In this document: one piece after another, positions 26,077 to 35,850 of the stretch
How the letters are laid out: every line of letters starts with the position of its first letter
Numbering within the stretch: the first letter of the stretch is position 1
DNA from: Deltaproteobacteria bacterium
Lineage (GTDB): Bacteria; Myxococcota_A; Polyangia; Polyangiales; Polyangiaceae
Direction of reading: 5' to 3'
Length of the DNA stretch: 64,000 nucleotides
Assembly (NCBI GenBank): GCA_003235365.1
Contig: QJWJ01000212.1
Span: forward strand, 1-64,000
Notes under the pieces: model-generated
Database searches by the model: none
The model's input: only the letters and a program-made list of their open reading frames with translations
What the model was told of the DNA's origin: nothing
Made by a program: the position numbers and the translations under genes

Positions 26077-26391
26077 GACCCTGATGCCTAGCAAGTTTCC
26101 TTGCCTCTCGAAATCCCCGAGTGCAGCGGTGTCACCGGGTAGTGGTCCGGCTGGCACCGGATGACCGGGGCGAAGTTTTCCTCCGTGAATCGATCACTTG
26201 GCGGCCTGCGTGTCACTGGTGACCGCCCGGTGCAACGATCGCATTCATTTCGCGTCAGATTGGTCCCCCAAGGTGCATATCCGCGTTTATTGCGTGACTG
26301 GTTGAAGGGGCCAGAGGTTACCAACCAGGGTTGCCGTGATATGAGGTGGCTCGCAGGCCCTTGCGAGCCAGCCCCAGTAATGGAATCAAGT
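26077..26391. other. Divergent intergenic region (about 315 bases)
   Basis: This lies between the kinase-repeat gene (leftward) and the PPDK-like lipoprotein gene (rightward) and should contain both promoters. The only structure I can support is a hairpin near its right end, listed separately. No gene is seen. A frame open from 26161 is continuous with the lipoprotein but its first 73 codons lack protein character. Confidence 0.5.
26347..26370 (+). promoter_or_regulatory. Strong hairpin in the leader of the PPDK-like lipoprotein gene
   Basis: TGGCTCGCA and TGCGAGCCA form a perfect 9-bp stem with a 6-base loop, ending 21 bases before the start codon at 26392. It has no T-tract, so it is more likely a leader structure affecting mRNA stability or translation than a terminator. 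Confidence 0.4.
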
Positions 26392-28521
26392 ATGAGCATG
26401 AACAGTTTCGGTTTTCATTTCCCCCGGTCTTTGTTTTGGGTCGGGGTCACTGCGATGGTGATGGCGGGGTGTTCCCAGAAGTCGCCGTCCGATGACGACG
26501 GTCCTGCCGCCGAGCCCACCGTCCCCGTCACGACCGGGCCGATGTCGACGGACGTCGTCCCGTCATCCACGGTCGACGGCCCCAGTCAGACCAAGGTGTG
26601 GGAGTGTCAGCTACCCAGCGGAGACGTACCGAACTTCCTTCCTCAGATCGGCTGCGAGACGGACTTCCAGGCGCTCGCGTCGATTCCGACGGATGCCAGC
26701 ATTTCAGGCGCGCGCGCCGTCAAAACCGTCGTCGACCGCGACTTCGAGAACAACCTCTACTTCCAGAACAGCCAGCGCTATCAGATCCACTGGGAGTTCG
26801 CGAGCGACAACCTGTCCGTGGCCAACGGCTTCTCGCTGGTGCAGAGCTTGGGCGTCTTCAATCAAGAAGAGTACTACTCGCCCAACCGTCGCTTCGTGCT
26901 CGGTTCGCTCACCCACTACGAGGGGCCCGACGCTTGGGTCTACGAGATTTCCCCGTACGACACGGCCAGCGCGGAGATGATCCAGACGGCCTACGAGTTG
27001 ATTTCGCAGAACGCGTTCATCGGCGATCAGCTTCGCTTCCACCTCAACTCCGAAGCGGTCAAGGTCGTGGCGCAGGGGCTGCCCGAGACCGTCAAGACGA
27101 TCACCACCGAGGAGCTGTTCGAGGGCGTCACCTATCAGCCGCTGAACATCGCCGAAAGCTACGGGCAACTGCGCTTCGTGACCGCGGCGAATCTCGAGAA
27201 CGAGTACGTCACCTTCCGTGACATCGTCGTTCTCGACCGCGTGCCGAACGACATCTCGGTCACCTTGGGCATCATCACGGAGCAGTTCCAGACGCCGCTC
27301 GCGCACATCAACGTGCTGGCTCAAAACCGCGGCATCCCCAACATGGGTTTGAAGGGGGCGTTTTCGGACGAACAGTTGCGCAGCCTCGAAGGCAAGTGGG
27401 TCCGCTTGTCGGTCGGGCCGAGCGCCTACGAGATCGAAGAGGTCAGCCAAGAGGTCGCCGACGCTTGGTGGGCAGAGAACAGCCCGTCCGAGGTTCAGGT
27501 TCCCGGCATGGACCTGGAGAAGCAGGAGCTGGCGGACATTCAGGGCATCGTCCAGTTCGCAAACAGCGAGGAGATGCTCGCCGCCATCAAGGAAGCGACC
27601 CGCGCCTATGGCGGCAAAGCGGCCAACTACAGCGTCGTGACACAGATTGAAGGCGTACCGACGCTCAAAGCGTTCGCAGTTCCCGTCTATTACTACATGC
27701 AGTTCATGCAGGAGAACGGCTTCGATCTGATGATCGAGGAGATGCTCGAGGACCCCGAGTTCCAAAACGATCCGGCAGTGCGTGATACCAAACTGGAGGA
27801 GCTGCGCGACGCGATGAAGTTGGCGCCGCTCAATGCCGACTTCGAGGCGATGCTGATGGACAAGCTCGCGACCGAGTACGCGGGCATTCGCATGCGTTTC
27901 CGTTCGAGCACCAACGCCGAGGACCTCGACGGATTCACGGGTGCAGGCCTGTATACCTCCAAGAGTGGCGATCCGAACGACCCGAACTCCCCGGTAGCGG
28001 ACGCGATTCGGAAGGTCTGGGCCAGCGTGTGGTTCTTCCGCGCCTTCGAAGAGCGCAGCTATCGCAGGATCGACCATCGCCAAGTCGGCATGGCACTACT
28101 GGTTCACCGTTCGTTCCCCGAGGAAGAGGCCAATGGCGTCGCCCTGACGAACAACCCCCTGGACAAGTCCAACAACGAGCCGGCGTTCTACATCAACGTC
28201 CAGGTCGGCGATGATTCGGTGGTGCTCCCGCCGGCCGGTGTCACGACCGACCAGATCTTGCTGTACTACGACAACCCCAACAAAACGATTTCGTACTTGA
28301 GCTACTCGAACCAAACGACCGACGGCAACTCCGTGTTGACCAACGCGCAGGTGTACGAGTTGGGCGAAGCGTTGGCGAAGATCCGAGAGTTCTTTGCTCC
28401 CGCTTACGCTCCGGCGTCGGGCGGCTGGTGGGCGATGGACACCGAGTTCAAGTTCGATGGAGAACCCGGCGAGGAACCCTTGTTGTACATGAAGCAGGCA
28501 CGCCCGTTCGGTAACCGCTGA
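26392..28521 (+). CDS. Lipoprotein with PEP-synthase/PPDK-like phosphohistidine and ATP-grasp domains
   Basis: A 709-residue predicted lipoprotein (lipobox MAGC near residue 22), so it should act outside the cytoplasm. An uncharacterised N-terminal part (50-270) is followed by a swivelling-domain-like segment (TPLAHINVLAQNRGIPN), where the His resembles the phosphorylated His of PEP-utilising enzymes. Next comes a PEP/pyruvate-binding ATP-grasp-like domain: YGGKAANYSVV, RMRFRSSTNAEDLDGFTGAG and HRSFPEEEANGV. In PpsA and PPDK the order is ATP-grasp first, so this order is reversed. Use of ATP or PEP in the periplasm is unexplained. The ATG at 26392 has a GGAA 7 bases upstream; an in-frame ATG at 26380 is possible. 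Confidence 0.75.
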   Translation: MSMNSFGFHFPRSLFWVGVTAMVMAGCSQKSPSDDDGPAAEPTVPVTTGPMSTDVVPSSTVDGPSQTKVWECQLPSGDVPNFLPQIGCETDFQALASIPTDASISGARAVKTVVDRDFENNLYFQNSQRYQIHWEFASDNLSVANGFSLVQSLGVFNQEEYYSPNRRFVLGSLTHYEGPDAWVYEISPYDTASAEMIQTAYELISQNAFIGDQLRFHLNSEAVKVVAQGLPETVKTITTEELFEGVTYQPLNIAESYGQLRFVTAANLENEYVTFRDIVVLDRVPNDISVTLGIITEQFQTPLAHINVLAQNRGIPNMGLKGAFSDEQLRSLEGKWVRLSVGPSAYEIEEVSQEVADAWWAENSPSEVQVPGMDLEKQELADIQGIVQFANSEEMLAAIKEATRAYGGKAANYSVVTQIEGVPTLKAFAVPVYYYMQFMQENGFDLMIEEMLEDPEFQNDPAVRDTKLEELRDAMKLAPLNADFEAMLMDKLATEYAGIRMRFRSSTNAEDLDGFTGAGLYTSKSGDPNDPNSPVADAIRKVWASVWFFRAFEERSYRRIDHRQVGMALLVHRSFPEEEANGVALTNNPLDKSNNEPAFYINVQVGDDSVVLPPAGVTTDQILLYYDNPNKTISYLSYSNQTTDGNSVLTNAQVYELGEALAKIREFFAPAYAPASGGWWAMDTEFKFDGEPGEEPLLYMKQARPFGNR

Positions 28522-28544
28522 AGGCCTCCCGAGAGGGGCACTCG

Positions 28545-28575
28545 TCGACCCGGCGCCCCGTGGGCGCTGGGTCGA
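28545..28575 (+). terminator. Likely terminator hairpin between convergent genes
   Basis: A 14-bp stem (left arm 28545-28558, right arm 28562-28575, one G-T wobble) closes a 3-base loop CGT. It is followed by TTGCATTT, and lies 24 bases after the stop of the PPDK-like lipoprotein gene, with the next gene reading in from the right. The position and strength suit a terminator, although the T-tract is short. Confidence 0.6.
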
Positions 28576-28631
28576 TTGCATTTGGCGCGTCGGAAGCGGC
28601 GCGCGCTTCGTCGAGGGGTCGTTCCGCGGGG

Positions 28632-29822
28632 TCAGCCGCAGCTCTGATCTTGACGGCAGGTCTGGCCGTCGGGGCATTCACTGTCGTCGCCGCAGGACAC
28701 CAGACCCTCGACCTCGACGTCGAGCACCACCGGGGATTGCACGTAGAAGTTGATGCAACCGACGTCGGTGGTCGTCGAATCGGCAGTTTGGCGACGCATC
28801 TCGATCGTGGGCCAACCAGAGAAACCACGAGCGACGAGTTGGTCGATCAAGGTGGCCGAAATCTCGAGATGGCCGGTGTCCGCCGTCTCGCAGGTGATCC
28901 ACTCGGACGTGCTGCCGTGGTGATTGATGTTGAGCGTGAGGTAGATCTTCGCAGGGCCGTCCGTAGCCGGCGGCGTCCAATCGATGACCGCGGCCTTGCC
29001 CGCGCTGACCATCACCGGCGTTTGCGCGGTTTCGAGTTTCGGGACGCCCCAGCCGCGCAGGGAAAACGCGGCGAGCGCATCACTGCCGCTCGTACTCAGG
29101 GTTATCTCGGCGCCGGTATCGAAGCCTGGGTGAGGGAACCCGGTCGGGTTGGAGTAGCTCTTGCTGCCCCCAGACGGCGTCATCATCAACTCCGCCAGCA
29201 AGCCGTCGACGGTGACCGTGCCAGCGTCGATGCTTTGCGGGTAGGGGATGCAGCCGGTGGGCGAACAGGTTTCACTGACGACGTTGCAACCGTCGCAGGT
29301 CAGGTTTGGCGTCGTCAGCAGCCTGCAATCGCCGTCCGTGGCGATCAATTCGGGGACGGCCGCGGGTACCACACCGTCGGCGATGCGACCCGTGAACGCC
29401 GTGTATTCTGCCGCGAGCACCAGCGCCAAGTCTCCGACCGAGACGTCGGCGGCGCAGCGGTTGTACTCGAGCGGGGTGGACGGCCCGACGGCAGGCTCGG
29501 TCGACGACGGCGCGACGCCCGGGCCGTTGGACGCGTCGGGGCTCGGCGCGGTGGGCTCGGGGACCACCGGTTCGGTGCCGCTGGGGTCGGGCGCCGGCAC
29601 TGGGGAGGACGCGGTCGGTGTGGGGCTCGGAGTTTCTTTGGTTGCGTCACCGTCGGTGTCCGAGCTGCACCCCGCAATGCTCGCACTCGCGCCGAGCAGC
29701 ATGGCGACGAGGCTCGTCGTCACCTCTCGCCGGCGCCATCGAGCGGTGTTCTGACCACGACTGGGTTGGTGGTGCGCGGAGTTGCGAGGCTGCTCCGAGG
29801 AGCGACTGGCGGGCGAGTGCAT
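28632..29822 (-). CDS. Putative secreted lipoprotein with Thr/Pro-rich linker
   Basis: A 396-residue protein (from ATG 29822) or 363 residues if a GTG at 29723 is used. The N-terminus carries a signal core and lipobox (SIAGC). A long linker rich in Pro, Thr, Ser and Glu follows. The C-terminal part has several Cys pairs (NLTCDGCN, GCIPYP, SCGDDSECPDGQTC), suggesting disulfides and a final Cys-rich module, and a short beta-rich domain. No enzyme motif is recognised. It converges on the PPDK-like lipoprotein. It resembles the many large surface lipoproteins of myxobacteria. Confidence 0.72.
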   Translation of the reverse strand: MHSPASRSSEQPRNSAHHQPSRGQNTARWRRREVTTSLVAMLLGASASIAGCSSDTDGDATKETPSPTPTASSPVPAPDPSGTEPVVPEPTAPSPDASNGPGVAPSSTEPAVGPSTPLEYNRCAADVSVGDLALVLAAEYTAFTGRIADGVVPAAVPELIATDGDCRLLTTPNLTCDGCNVVSETCSPTGCIPYPQSIDAGTVTVDGLLAELMMTPSGGSKSYSNPTGFPHPGFDTGAEITLSTSGSDALAAFSLRGWGVPKLETAQTPVMVSAGKAAVIDWTPPATDGPAKIYLTLNINHHGSTSEWITCETADTGHLEISATLIDQLVARGFSGWPTIEMRRQTADSTTTDVGCINFYVQSPVVLDVEVEGLVSCGDDSECPDGQTCRQDQSCG

Positions 29823-30075
29823 GATCCGTCCAAGTTACTCTGCGAGCTGGGGGACGCCAATCGCGGAGTGCGCAGTCGGTGGCTGCGTGGCGACGCTGGC
29901 GCTCTTTTCCGCGGCTGCGGCACGCCGTCGGCGTAGTGGGTTGCGAGGGACCGGCGATGATCGCTCGCGGCCTGCTCCCGTGGCGATTGGGTACGCTCAG
30001 AGGCGCCGCGCCATCAGGCCTGCGCCGCGCCCGATTGCGTTCCTACACGGCGGAGCACGTCGTGCTGCTCGCCGT

Positions 30076-31218
30076 TCACTGACGCAGCAGCGAACGCGCG
30101 ATGACGACCCGTTGGATCTGGCTCGTGCCTTCGTAAATCTGCAGGAGCTTCGCGTCGCGCATCAGCTTCTCGACGGGGTAGTCTCGGACGTAGCCGTTGC
30201 CGCCGAAGATCTGCACGGCGTCGGTGGCCGCCTTCATCGCAGCATCGGCGCCGTAGGCTTTGGCGTAGGCGCTGGCGATCGGATCGCGCACGCCGTGATC
30301 GAGATTCCACGCCGCCTTGCGGTACAGCCAGCGCGTTGCTTCCGTACCGATCGCCATTTCGGCGATCATGGCTTGGATCATCTGGTGTTCGCCGATGGGG
30401 ACGCCGAAGGTCTTGCGCTCTTTGGCGTACTTGACTGACTCCTCGAGGCAGCGCTGCATCAAGCCCGTGGCCATCGCGGCGATGTCGGGGCGCGTTTCGT
30501 TGAAGGTTTCCATCGCGAGCTTGAAGCCGTGCCCCTCAGCGGCGAGCAGGTTTGCCGCAGGTACCGTGACGTTTTCGAAGTGAACCGCGGCCGTGTCGCT
30601 GGCGCGTTGTCCGAGTTTGTCTTCGTGCTTGCCGATGCTCAGACCCGCGCTTTCTCTGTCTACGATGAAAGCGGCGATGCCCTTGTGTCGCTTCTCGGTG
30701 TCGCTGGTGGCGAACACCACGTAGAACGACGCCAGACTGGCGTTGGTAATCCAGCACTTCTCGCCGTTGAGGACGTAGTCGTCGCCGACCTTCTCGAAGC
30801 GGGTCTTTAGCGCGGCGACGTCACTGCCGGCGCTCGGCTCCGTGGTGCAGTAGCTCGCGAACACGGGCTCGGACGTGAGCTTGCCGAGGTACCTGCGCTT
30901 CTGGTCGTCATTGCCGGCGAGCTTGATCGGCGTCAGTGCCAGCGTGTTGGCGAGCATGCTGGTGTGGATGCCGGTGCAGCCGAAGGACAGTGCTTCGGAC
31001 AGCAGCGCGTTGTCCAACTGTCCGAGGCCCGCCCCGCCGTGCTCTTCGGGGACGGTGACGTTCACGAAGCCCAGCTCCCAGGCCTCCTTGAAGACCTCGA
31101 TGGGGAACTGCGCGTCGCGGTCCGCCTGGGCGGCGACCGGGATGATGCGTTGCTCCGCGAATCTACGAGCTTCGTTCATCAGCGCTTGCTGTTCATCACT
31201 CAGAGCGAAATTGAGCAT
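30076..31218 (-). CDS. Acyl-CoA dehydrogenase
   Basis: FAD enzyme that introduces a trans-2 double bond in acyl-CoA and passes electrons to ETF in beta-oxidation or amino acid breakdown. The 380-residue protein is typical in length, with the middle-domain signature [14 protein letters not shown], the flavin-contacting WITNAS and the C-terminal [11 protein letters not shown], where the glutamate is the catalytic base. It resembles short/medium-chain types; the chain preference cannot be read from the sequence. It stands alone, with its promoter in the ~200-base gap to the right; no ETF gene is adjacent. Confidence 0.93.
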   Translation of the reverse strand: MLNFALSDEQQALMNEARRFAEQRIIPVAAQADRDAQFPIEVFKEAWELGFVNVTVPEEHGGAGLGQLDNALLSEALSFGCTGIHTSMLANTLALTPIKLAGNDDQKRRYLGKLTSEPVFASYCTTEPSAGSDVAALKTRFEKVGDDYVLNGEKCWITNASLASFYVVFATSDTEKRHKGIAAFIVDRESAGLSIGKHEDKLGQRASDTAAVHFENVTVPAANLLAAEGHGFKLAMETFNETRPDIAAMATGLMQRCLEESVKYAKERKTFGVPIGEHQMIQAMIAEMAIGTEATRWLYRKAAWNLDHGVRDPIASAYAKAYGADAAMKAATDAVQIFGGNGYVRDYPVEKLMRDAKLLQIYEGTSQIQRVVIARSLLRQ

Positions 31219-31422
31219 GGCGTCCTCGCTTGGGTCAGCGGACGACTCGCCGGCGGGCGGCGGGCCTCACGTGCGGATCACCATTGAGGCATAGCACGGC
31301 AGTTGCCCGTCGCAGCGGCAGTCGTTGACGTCCGAGCACCAAGCGTCGATGTAGGACGCAGTGCGAGCCGGGAGCGGCCTTGCGGTGGCGAGCTCTCGGA
31401 TGCTACGCCCAGGCGCGTGCAA

Positions 31423-32322
31423 CTACAGGGCGCGGGTCAGTGGCGCCTGGGTTTCACTCAGCACACCAGCCAGACGCTCGCGCGTGATGCGGCACGCCAA
31501 CTCGCTGCGGTCACAGCCCGCAAAACCACGTCCGAGCCGAGCTGCGACGGCGAGCGTCGTTCCCGAGCCGCACATCGGATCGAGCACGTTGCTGCCGTCG
31601 GTGCTGGCGGCGCGCACGATACGCTCGAGCAAGCTCTCTGGCTTCTGAGTGGGGTAGCCCGTGGTCTCACTGTTGAGCGGCGTGTTCGCCTTCATCGCGG
31701 GGCAGTCGAGCCACACGCTGCCGATGCGCCGGCCCTCGTCGGCGTAGTAGCGGTAGCTCTTGCCGTTGATCACGCGTTCGCGGTATCGCCGACCGCTGTC
31801 GTCGGTGCGCTGAAAATGCATCTGCAGGCTGGTCTGACTGAACGGTTCGCGCAGCGCCGGATCGTCGCCGTTCCAGATCATGTGCGACCCGCGTCGATAG
31901 ATCAGAATCGTCTGATGGGTCACGCTCGGTCCGCTGCGGCGTTTGCCTCCATTGCCCGGAACCCAGACCACTTCGCCTGCGAACGCGTTGCGGCCGAATA
32001 CGTCGTCGAGTGCCAGTTTGGTTTCGTGCACGGCGCGGTAGTCGAGGTGCAGCCACAAGCTACCCACGTCACTCAACGCGTCGCGAAGGACATCCAAGCG
32101 CGGGCGTAGCATCTCGAGGAAGGCATCGAGACCACCCCAGAAATCGACGTACGCCTGCTGGCCGTTGCTGCGTTGGCCCCCCGTCGTGCGCGCTTTGCGC
32201 GTGCCACCGGCGTTGAACGGCGGGTCGACGTAGATCAGATCGAATGGGCCCCAGGCCCGTTTCAGCCCGGGCACCTGTTCGAGACAGTCACCGTTGGCAA
32301 TGCGCTGCTTCAGTTCATTCAC
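31423..32322 (-). CDS. DNA N6-adenine or N4-cytosine methyltransferase, apparently orphan
   Basis: A 299-residue SAM-dependent DNA methyltransferase. The catalytic motif IV VDPPFN lies near residue 32 and the SAM-binding motif I DPMCGSGTT near 245, i.e. catalytic motif first, as in the beta class, with a target-recognition stretch between. The TGYPTQKPESLLERI segment is typical of this class. No restriction endonuclease is adjacent, so it is probably a regulatory or maintenance methylase. It overlaps the end of the mepA-like gene by 8 bases and ends the plsB-mepA operon. Recognition sequence unknown. Confidence 0.85.
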   Translation of the reverse strand: MNELKQRIANGDCLEQVPGLKRAWGPFDLIYVDPPFNAGGTRKARTTGGQRSNGQQAYVDFWGGLDAFLEMLRPRLDVLRDALSDVGSLWLHLDYRAVHETKLALDDVFGRNAFAGEVVWVPGNGGKRRSGPSVTHQTILIYRRGSHMIWNGDDPALREPFSQTSLQMHFQRTDDSGRRYRERVINGKSYRYYADEGRRIGSVWLDCPAMKANTPLNSETTGYPTQKPESLLERIVRAASTDGSNVLDPMCGSGTTLAVAARLGRGFAGCDRSELACRITRERLAGVLSETQAPLTRAL

Positions 32323-33220
32323 GCGCCACGACCTCGTCGTTCGCTTCTACGACGAGGGGGTCGTGTTGCCCAATTTCCTGCAAATCGGCCCGAGTCAGCT
32401 CCAGGGTGGGCAATGGCGGTAGCCACTCCCAGTACGGGCCGCCGCCTTCGCAGCCGGTCAGGCTGGTCTTCGGGGTGCAGCTGATGCGCAGGTGGATGTG
32501 GTCGTCGTGCGGCAGGCTGTCGGCGGGCTGCAACATGACGGTTTCGGCGCGCCAGACGAGTTCGTCGGGTTCGCCGCGTGCTCGGGCGTAGTCGATCAAC
32601 AAGGCCTCGACCCACTGGCTGCAGAACATCCACTGCACTTGTACGTCGTCGGAGAGGAGGAACGCTTTGACCGTTTCCCACTGGCGTTCGACGTGCAGAC
32701 GGTAGAGGCGTCCCGTGGCCGGATCAGTCGCGAGGCCATCGGGGCCGACCCGCACGAAGCCGACGGCTGTGTGCGGCGTTCCATCGACGCTCAACAGGTG
32801 CCACAGCAGATCCACGTCCCGGCCACTGCGGTGCGAGTTGTGCCGGGGGATCTTGCCACCCCAGCGCGCCGACAGATCGCCCAGGACCAGCGCAGGGCCG
32901 CCGAAGCTCTGCTCCGTTCGTTCGGCGACTTCTCGAATTGCCGTGACGAGTTCGGGCTGGCCCCAGTACGCCGTTCCAAACGGTCGAAAACGGGCAAACC
33001 CCTTACCGCTCCGCGGCAGTTCGACGGCGCCAGTCTGAACGCCATTGTGCGGCATGCCCACCGATCCCTGCAGTTGTGGCGCGAGCGCTGACGGCGTGCC
33101 GAAGCAACCGCCGCACGCGCCTGCGGCGAACACCGCTCCCAACGCCGAGCGACGATTCGGTCCGGGCGGGCGACGTGGATGGGGCGGGGTGGGGCTCTTC
33201 GAATCGCAGCTCGAACTCAC
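32315..33220 (-). CDS. mepA: MepA-like (M74) murein endopeptidase
   Basis: A 301-residue protein related to penicillin-insensitive murein endopeptidase, a periplasmic LAS-type zinc enzyme that cuts D-Ala-meso-DAP cross-links. The N-terminus has an export signal with a lipobox-like AGACGGC segment. Zinc ligands appear as HNSHRSGRDVD and the later HDDHIH. Cys pairs (FCSQ, ISC) may form disulfides. It overlaps plsB by 4 bases (ATGA) and the methyltransferase by 8, so all three are in one operon. The length suits the family. Confidence 0.85.
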   Translation of the reverse strand: MSSSCDSKSPTPPHPRRPPGPNRRSALGAVFAAGACGGCFGTPSALAPQLQGSVGMPHNGVQTGAVELPRSGKGFARFRPFGTAYWGQPELVTAIREVAERTEQSFGGPALVLGDLSARWGGKIPRHNSHRSGRDVDLLWHLLSVDGTPHTAVGFVRVGPDGLATDPATGRLYRLHVERQWETVKAFLLSDDVQVQWMFCSQWVEALLIDYARARGEPDELVWRAETVMLQPADSLPHDDHIHLRISCTPKTSLTGCEGGGPYWEWLPPLPTLELTRADLQEIGQHDPLVVEANDEVVARE

Positions 33221-35850
33221 AACGCGCCCTCGCGTTCCAGATACGCGGCGAGGTTCAGTTCGATTCGATGCAGCGCTTCCTCGGATGCGGCGTCTGGACC
33301 CAACACCACCAGACCTCGGTTGGGTCGAAGCACGTTCTGCTCCATGTAGCTACTCAACGCGTTCTGTAGGATGGGCTTGCACACGGCTTCGCGGCGCTCG
33401 ATCTCGCCAGCGAGGTACATCTTGCCACCGGTCTCGAGGGCTTTCTTGATCAGATCCTTCTCCGAGCATGGCGCATCGAGCAGCGCGGTCAAGGCGCGCA
33501 CGAAAATCCGATAGCCCTCGAGGAAGTTGCGGATCATCGACGCATACGACAGCAACCACTTGTGACCACTCCAACCGTCGTGGCCTTGGCCAGGCACGAG
33601 CCCGCCGTCGGTCAGCTCCAGCTCGCGATCGTCGAGCATGGCCTGGATTGTCGCTTCTACGCTGTCCTCGAAGGCGCCGTTGGATGCGAAGCGGAACTCG
33701 AACTTGAGTAGCTTGGCCAGTTCGCGCATGCGGGTGCGCAGGTGCTCCGGCGCGCACGCCTGCTCCGCCGACGGCAGCATCGCCGTGGCGAGCAGCGCGC
33801 GTTCGGCAAAGAAGTGAATGATGATGTTCTTCGACGTGTCGAGCTCGACGCGCTTGTTTTCGACCAGCGTGTAGATCGCCCCGGCGCCGACTTGCGGCTT
33901 GCCGGCGCGATCGCGGCGCGGTGAAAGCTCGGTCGGGGAATGCACTTCAATCATCCCGGCGTCGGCGAACATTTGCGCGGCTTCGCGAATGGCGTCGCGG
34001 CGCAAGACGCCGACGGCGCTGCACAGTGCGGGCGCGATGCGCGCGCCGCGTTTGCCCAGTGCCGTCAGTAGGCGTTCACAATGACGGACCAATTTGTCGT
34101 GAGGTAACCCGCGCCGGTGGTGATTGAGCAATGCCAACGCCGTGAGCGCTCCGGGGGTGACCGCGGTGACCCGGTTGATCTCGTCCATCACGCGGTTGCC
34201 CAAGGCCACGACCACGGTGCGCGTCTGCTTGGGCGTCAGCTCGCTGACGGAGTCGAAGCCCAAGTCACTCGCGACTTGGCCGAGTGTACTCGAACGTCCG
34301 AACTGCACGTTGATTCTGCCGTAGCGGTGACGCAACACGGTGGTTGCGCTGAGCAGCCCCGCGGCGTCTTCCATCACCTTGTCGCCGCCGCTGTTCTCGA
34401 GCCGATACGATTCGGTCTCGACGATGCGCTCGTAGCCGATCGAAATCGGGACGAAGAACACCGGGCGCGAATCCTGCCCACGCACGGCGGAGACGATCAT
34501 GTTGAGCAGCCCGAACTTCGGGTTGAGCAGTTTGCCTGTGCGGCTGCGCATGCCCTCGAGGAACAGTTCGATCGCGAAGCCGTCCTTGATTTGACGCCGC
34601 ACGTAGGCGTCGACCACAGCCGCGTACAGGCGATCTCCTTTGAACGAGCGTCGAATGAAGAACGCGCCGCTACGCCGGAAGATCCCGCCCATGGGGAAAA
34701 ACGACAGGTTGTCGCCCGCGACGATCAGCGGCAGCGGCAAGTTGGCTTTGAAGAAAACGTAGGAGACGACCAGGTAGTCGATGTGGCTCTTGTGGCTGGG
34801 TAGCAGAACGAACGTTCCTTCTTTGGCCAGCTCCTTGAGCTCTTCGATGCCCGCCGGGTCGACGTCGAGTCCGTGGTAGATGCGTTCGAAGACCTTGCTC
34901 AGCACGACGTCGAGCGCCTTGTGCGTGCGTCCGTCCGGCGTTGCCTGCATCGTGCGCAGCATCTCGTCGGCCTGTTCCAGGGCCTTGGCCTGTTCTTCAG
35001 GCGAGCCGGCCAACTTGGCCAGTGCGGTCTGGAAGCGCCGGCTGCGCAGGATCTCTTGGCGAACGCGGTCCGGCGCCTTGTCGATGGGACCGGTGATGGC
35101 GCGCCGCTCGCGCTCGAGGCGTCGCAGCATGGTGTACGCCAGCTTGTTGTGCAGCGCCGTTCTCGACGTCTGGCCATTACCCCACTCGCTCAGGAACTCC
35201 TTGAGGTTGACGGGTTGGCCAGCTCGGAGCTGAGCGTTTTGATAGTTCAGCAGGAACTGCCCGATGACGCGCGGTGAGCTCGGCCACTCACGTGGACCGA
35301 GCAGCACGTCGAGCGCTCGGGTGCCACGGGTGTCGGGGCGGCGCGTCCACACGAACACGACGGGCACCAGCAATATCGGTCGATCGTCGCGCCGTTGGAT
35401 CTCGATCAACGCGTCGATCAGTTCATCTCCCTCACGCGGTCCGCGGCTGGCGCGACCGGCAGCGACGTCGAGCACGCTGGGCGGCCGTCGCAAGAACAGC
35501 GCTGCGGCGCTGCCGGGCGTCGCCAGCGCGTCGCCGAGTTGATCCGTCGCGGCGGTTTTCGGTTTGGTGAGCAACCCGCTCAGCCAGTTGCTGCGCAGCG
35601 GGTTGAAGTCCAAGCCGAGGTTGGCGAACTGGATGCGTGGAAGTCCATAGCGCTGAGTGACGTGGTCCAGGGCCAGGAAATCGACGACGTTCAAATTGCG
35701 CAACACGTAGACGACGGTGCCGTCGGAGGCTCGCTCGCGCACGCTCGACACCCAACGTTCTTCGACCGAAATGCGATCGAAGAAACGCGCGTAAAGCGCC
35801 TTGAAAGCGCGATTGGGCTCATGAGGCCGAGTGAGTCGGGTCTGGGACAT
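33217..35850 (-). CDS. plsB: Glycerol-3-phosphate 1-O-acyltransferase PlsB
   Basis: This membrane enzyme adds an acyl chain from acyl-CoA/acyl-ACP to glycerol-3-phosphate, the first step of phospholipid synthesis. The 877-residue protein is a little longer than E. coli PlsB (about 807). The acyltransferase block has HKSHID (the HX4D catalytic motif), GAFFIRRS, and FLEGMRSRTGK. The N-terminal 300 residues and C-terminal helical region match the family layout. It is the first gene of the plsB-mepA-methyltransferase operon. Confidence 0.93.
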   Translation of the reverse strand: MSQTRLTRPHEPNRAFKALYARFFDRISVEERWVSSVRERASDGTVVYVLRNLNVVDFLALDHVTQRYGLPRIQFANLGLDFNPLRSNWLSGLLTKPKTAATDQLGDALATPGSAAALFLRRPPSVLDVAAGRASRGPREGDELIDALIEIQRRDDRPILLVPVVFVWTRRPDTRGTRALDVLLGPREWPSSPRVIGQFLLNYQNAQLRAGQPVNLKEFLSEWGNGQTSRTALHNKLAYTMLRRLERERRAITGPIDKAPDRVRQEILRSRRFQTALAKLAGSPEEQAKALEQADEMLRTMQATPDGRTHKALDVVLSKVFERIYHGLDVDPAGIEELKELAKEGTFVLLPSHKSHIDYLVVSYVFFKANLPLPLIVAGDNLSFFPMGGIFRRSGAFFIRRSFKGDRLYAAVVDAYVRRQIKDGFAIELFLEGMRSRTGKLLNPKFGLLNMIVSAVRGQDSRPVFFVPISIGYERIVETESYRLENSGGDKVMEDAAGLLSATTVLRHRYGRINVQFGRSSTLGQVASDLGFDSVSELTPKQTRTVVVALGNRVMDEINRVTAVTPGALTALALLNHHRRGLPHDKLVRHCERLLTALGKRGARIAPALCSAVGVLRRDAIREAAQMFADAGMIEVHSPTELSPRRDRAGKPQVGAGAIYTLVENKRVELDTSKNIIIHFFAERALLATAMLPSAEQACAPEHLRTRMRELAKLLKFEFRFASNGAFEDSVEATIQAMLDDRELELTDGGLVPGQGHDGWSGHKWLLSYASMIRNFLEGYRIFVRALTALLDAPCSEKDLIKKALETGGKMYLAGEIERREAVCKPILQNALSSYMEQNVLRPNRGLVVLGPDAASEEALHRIELNLAAYLEREGAL

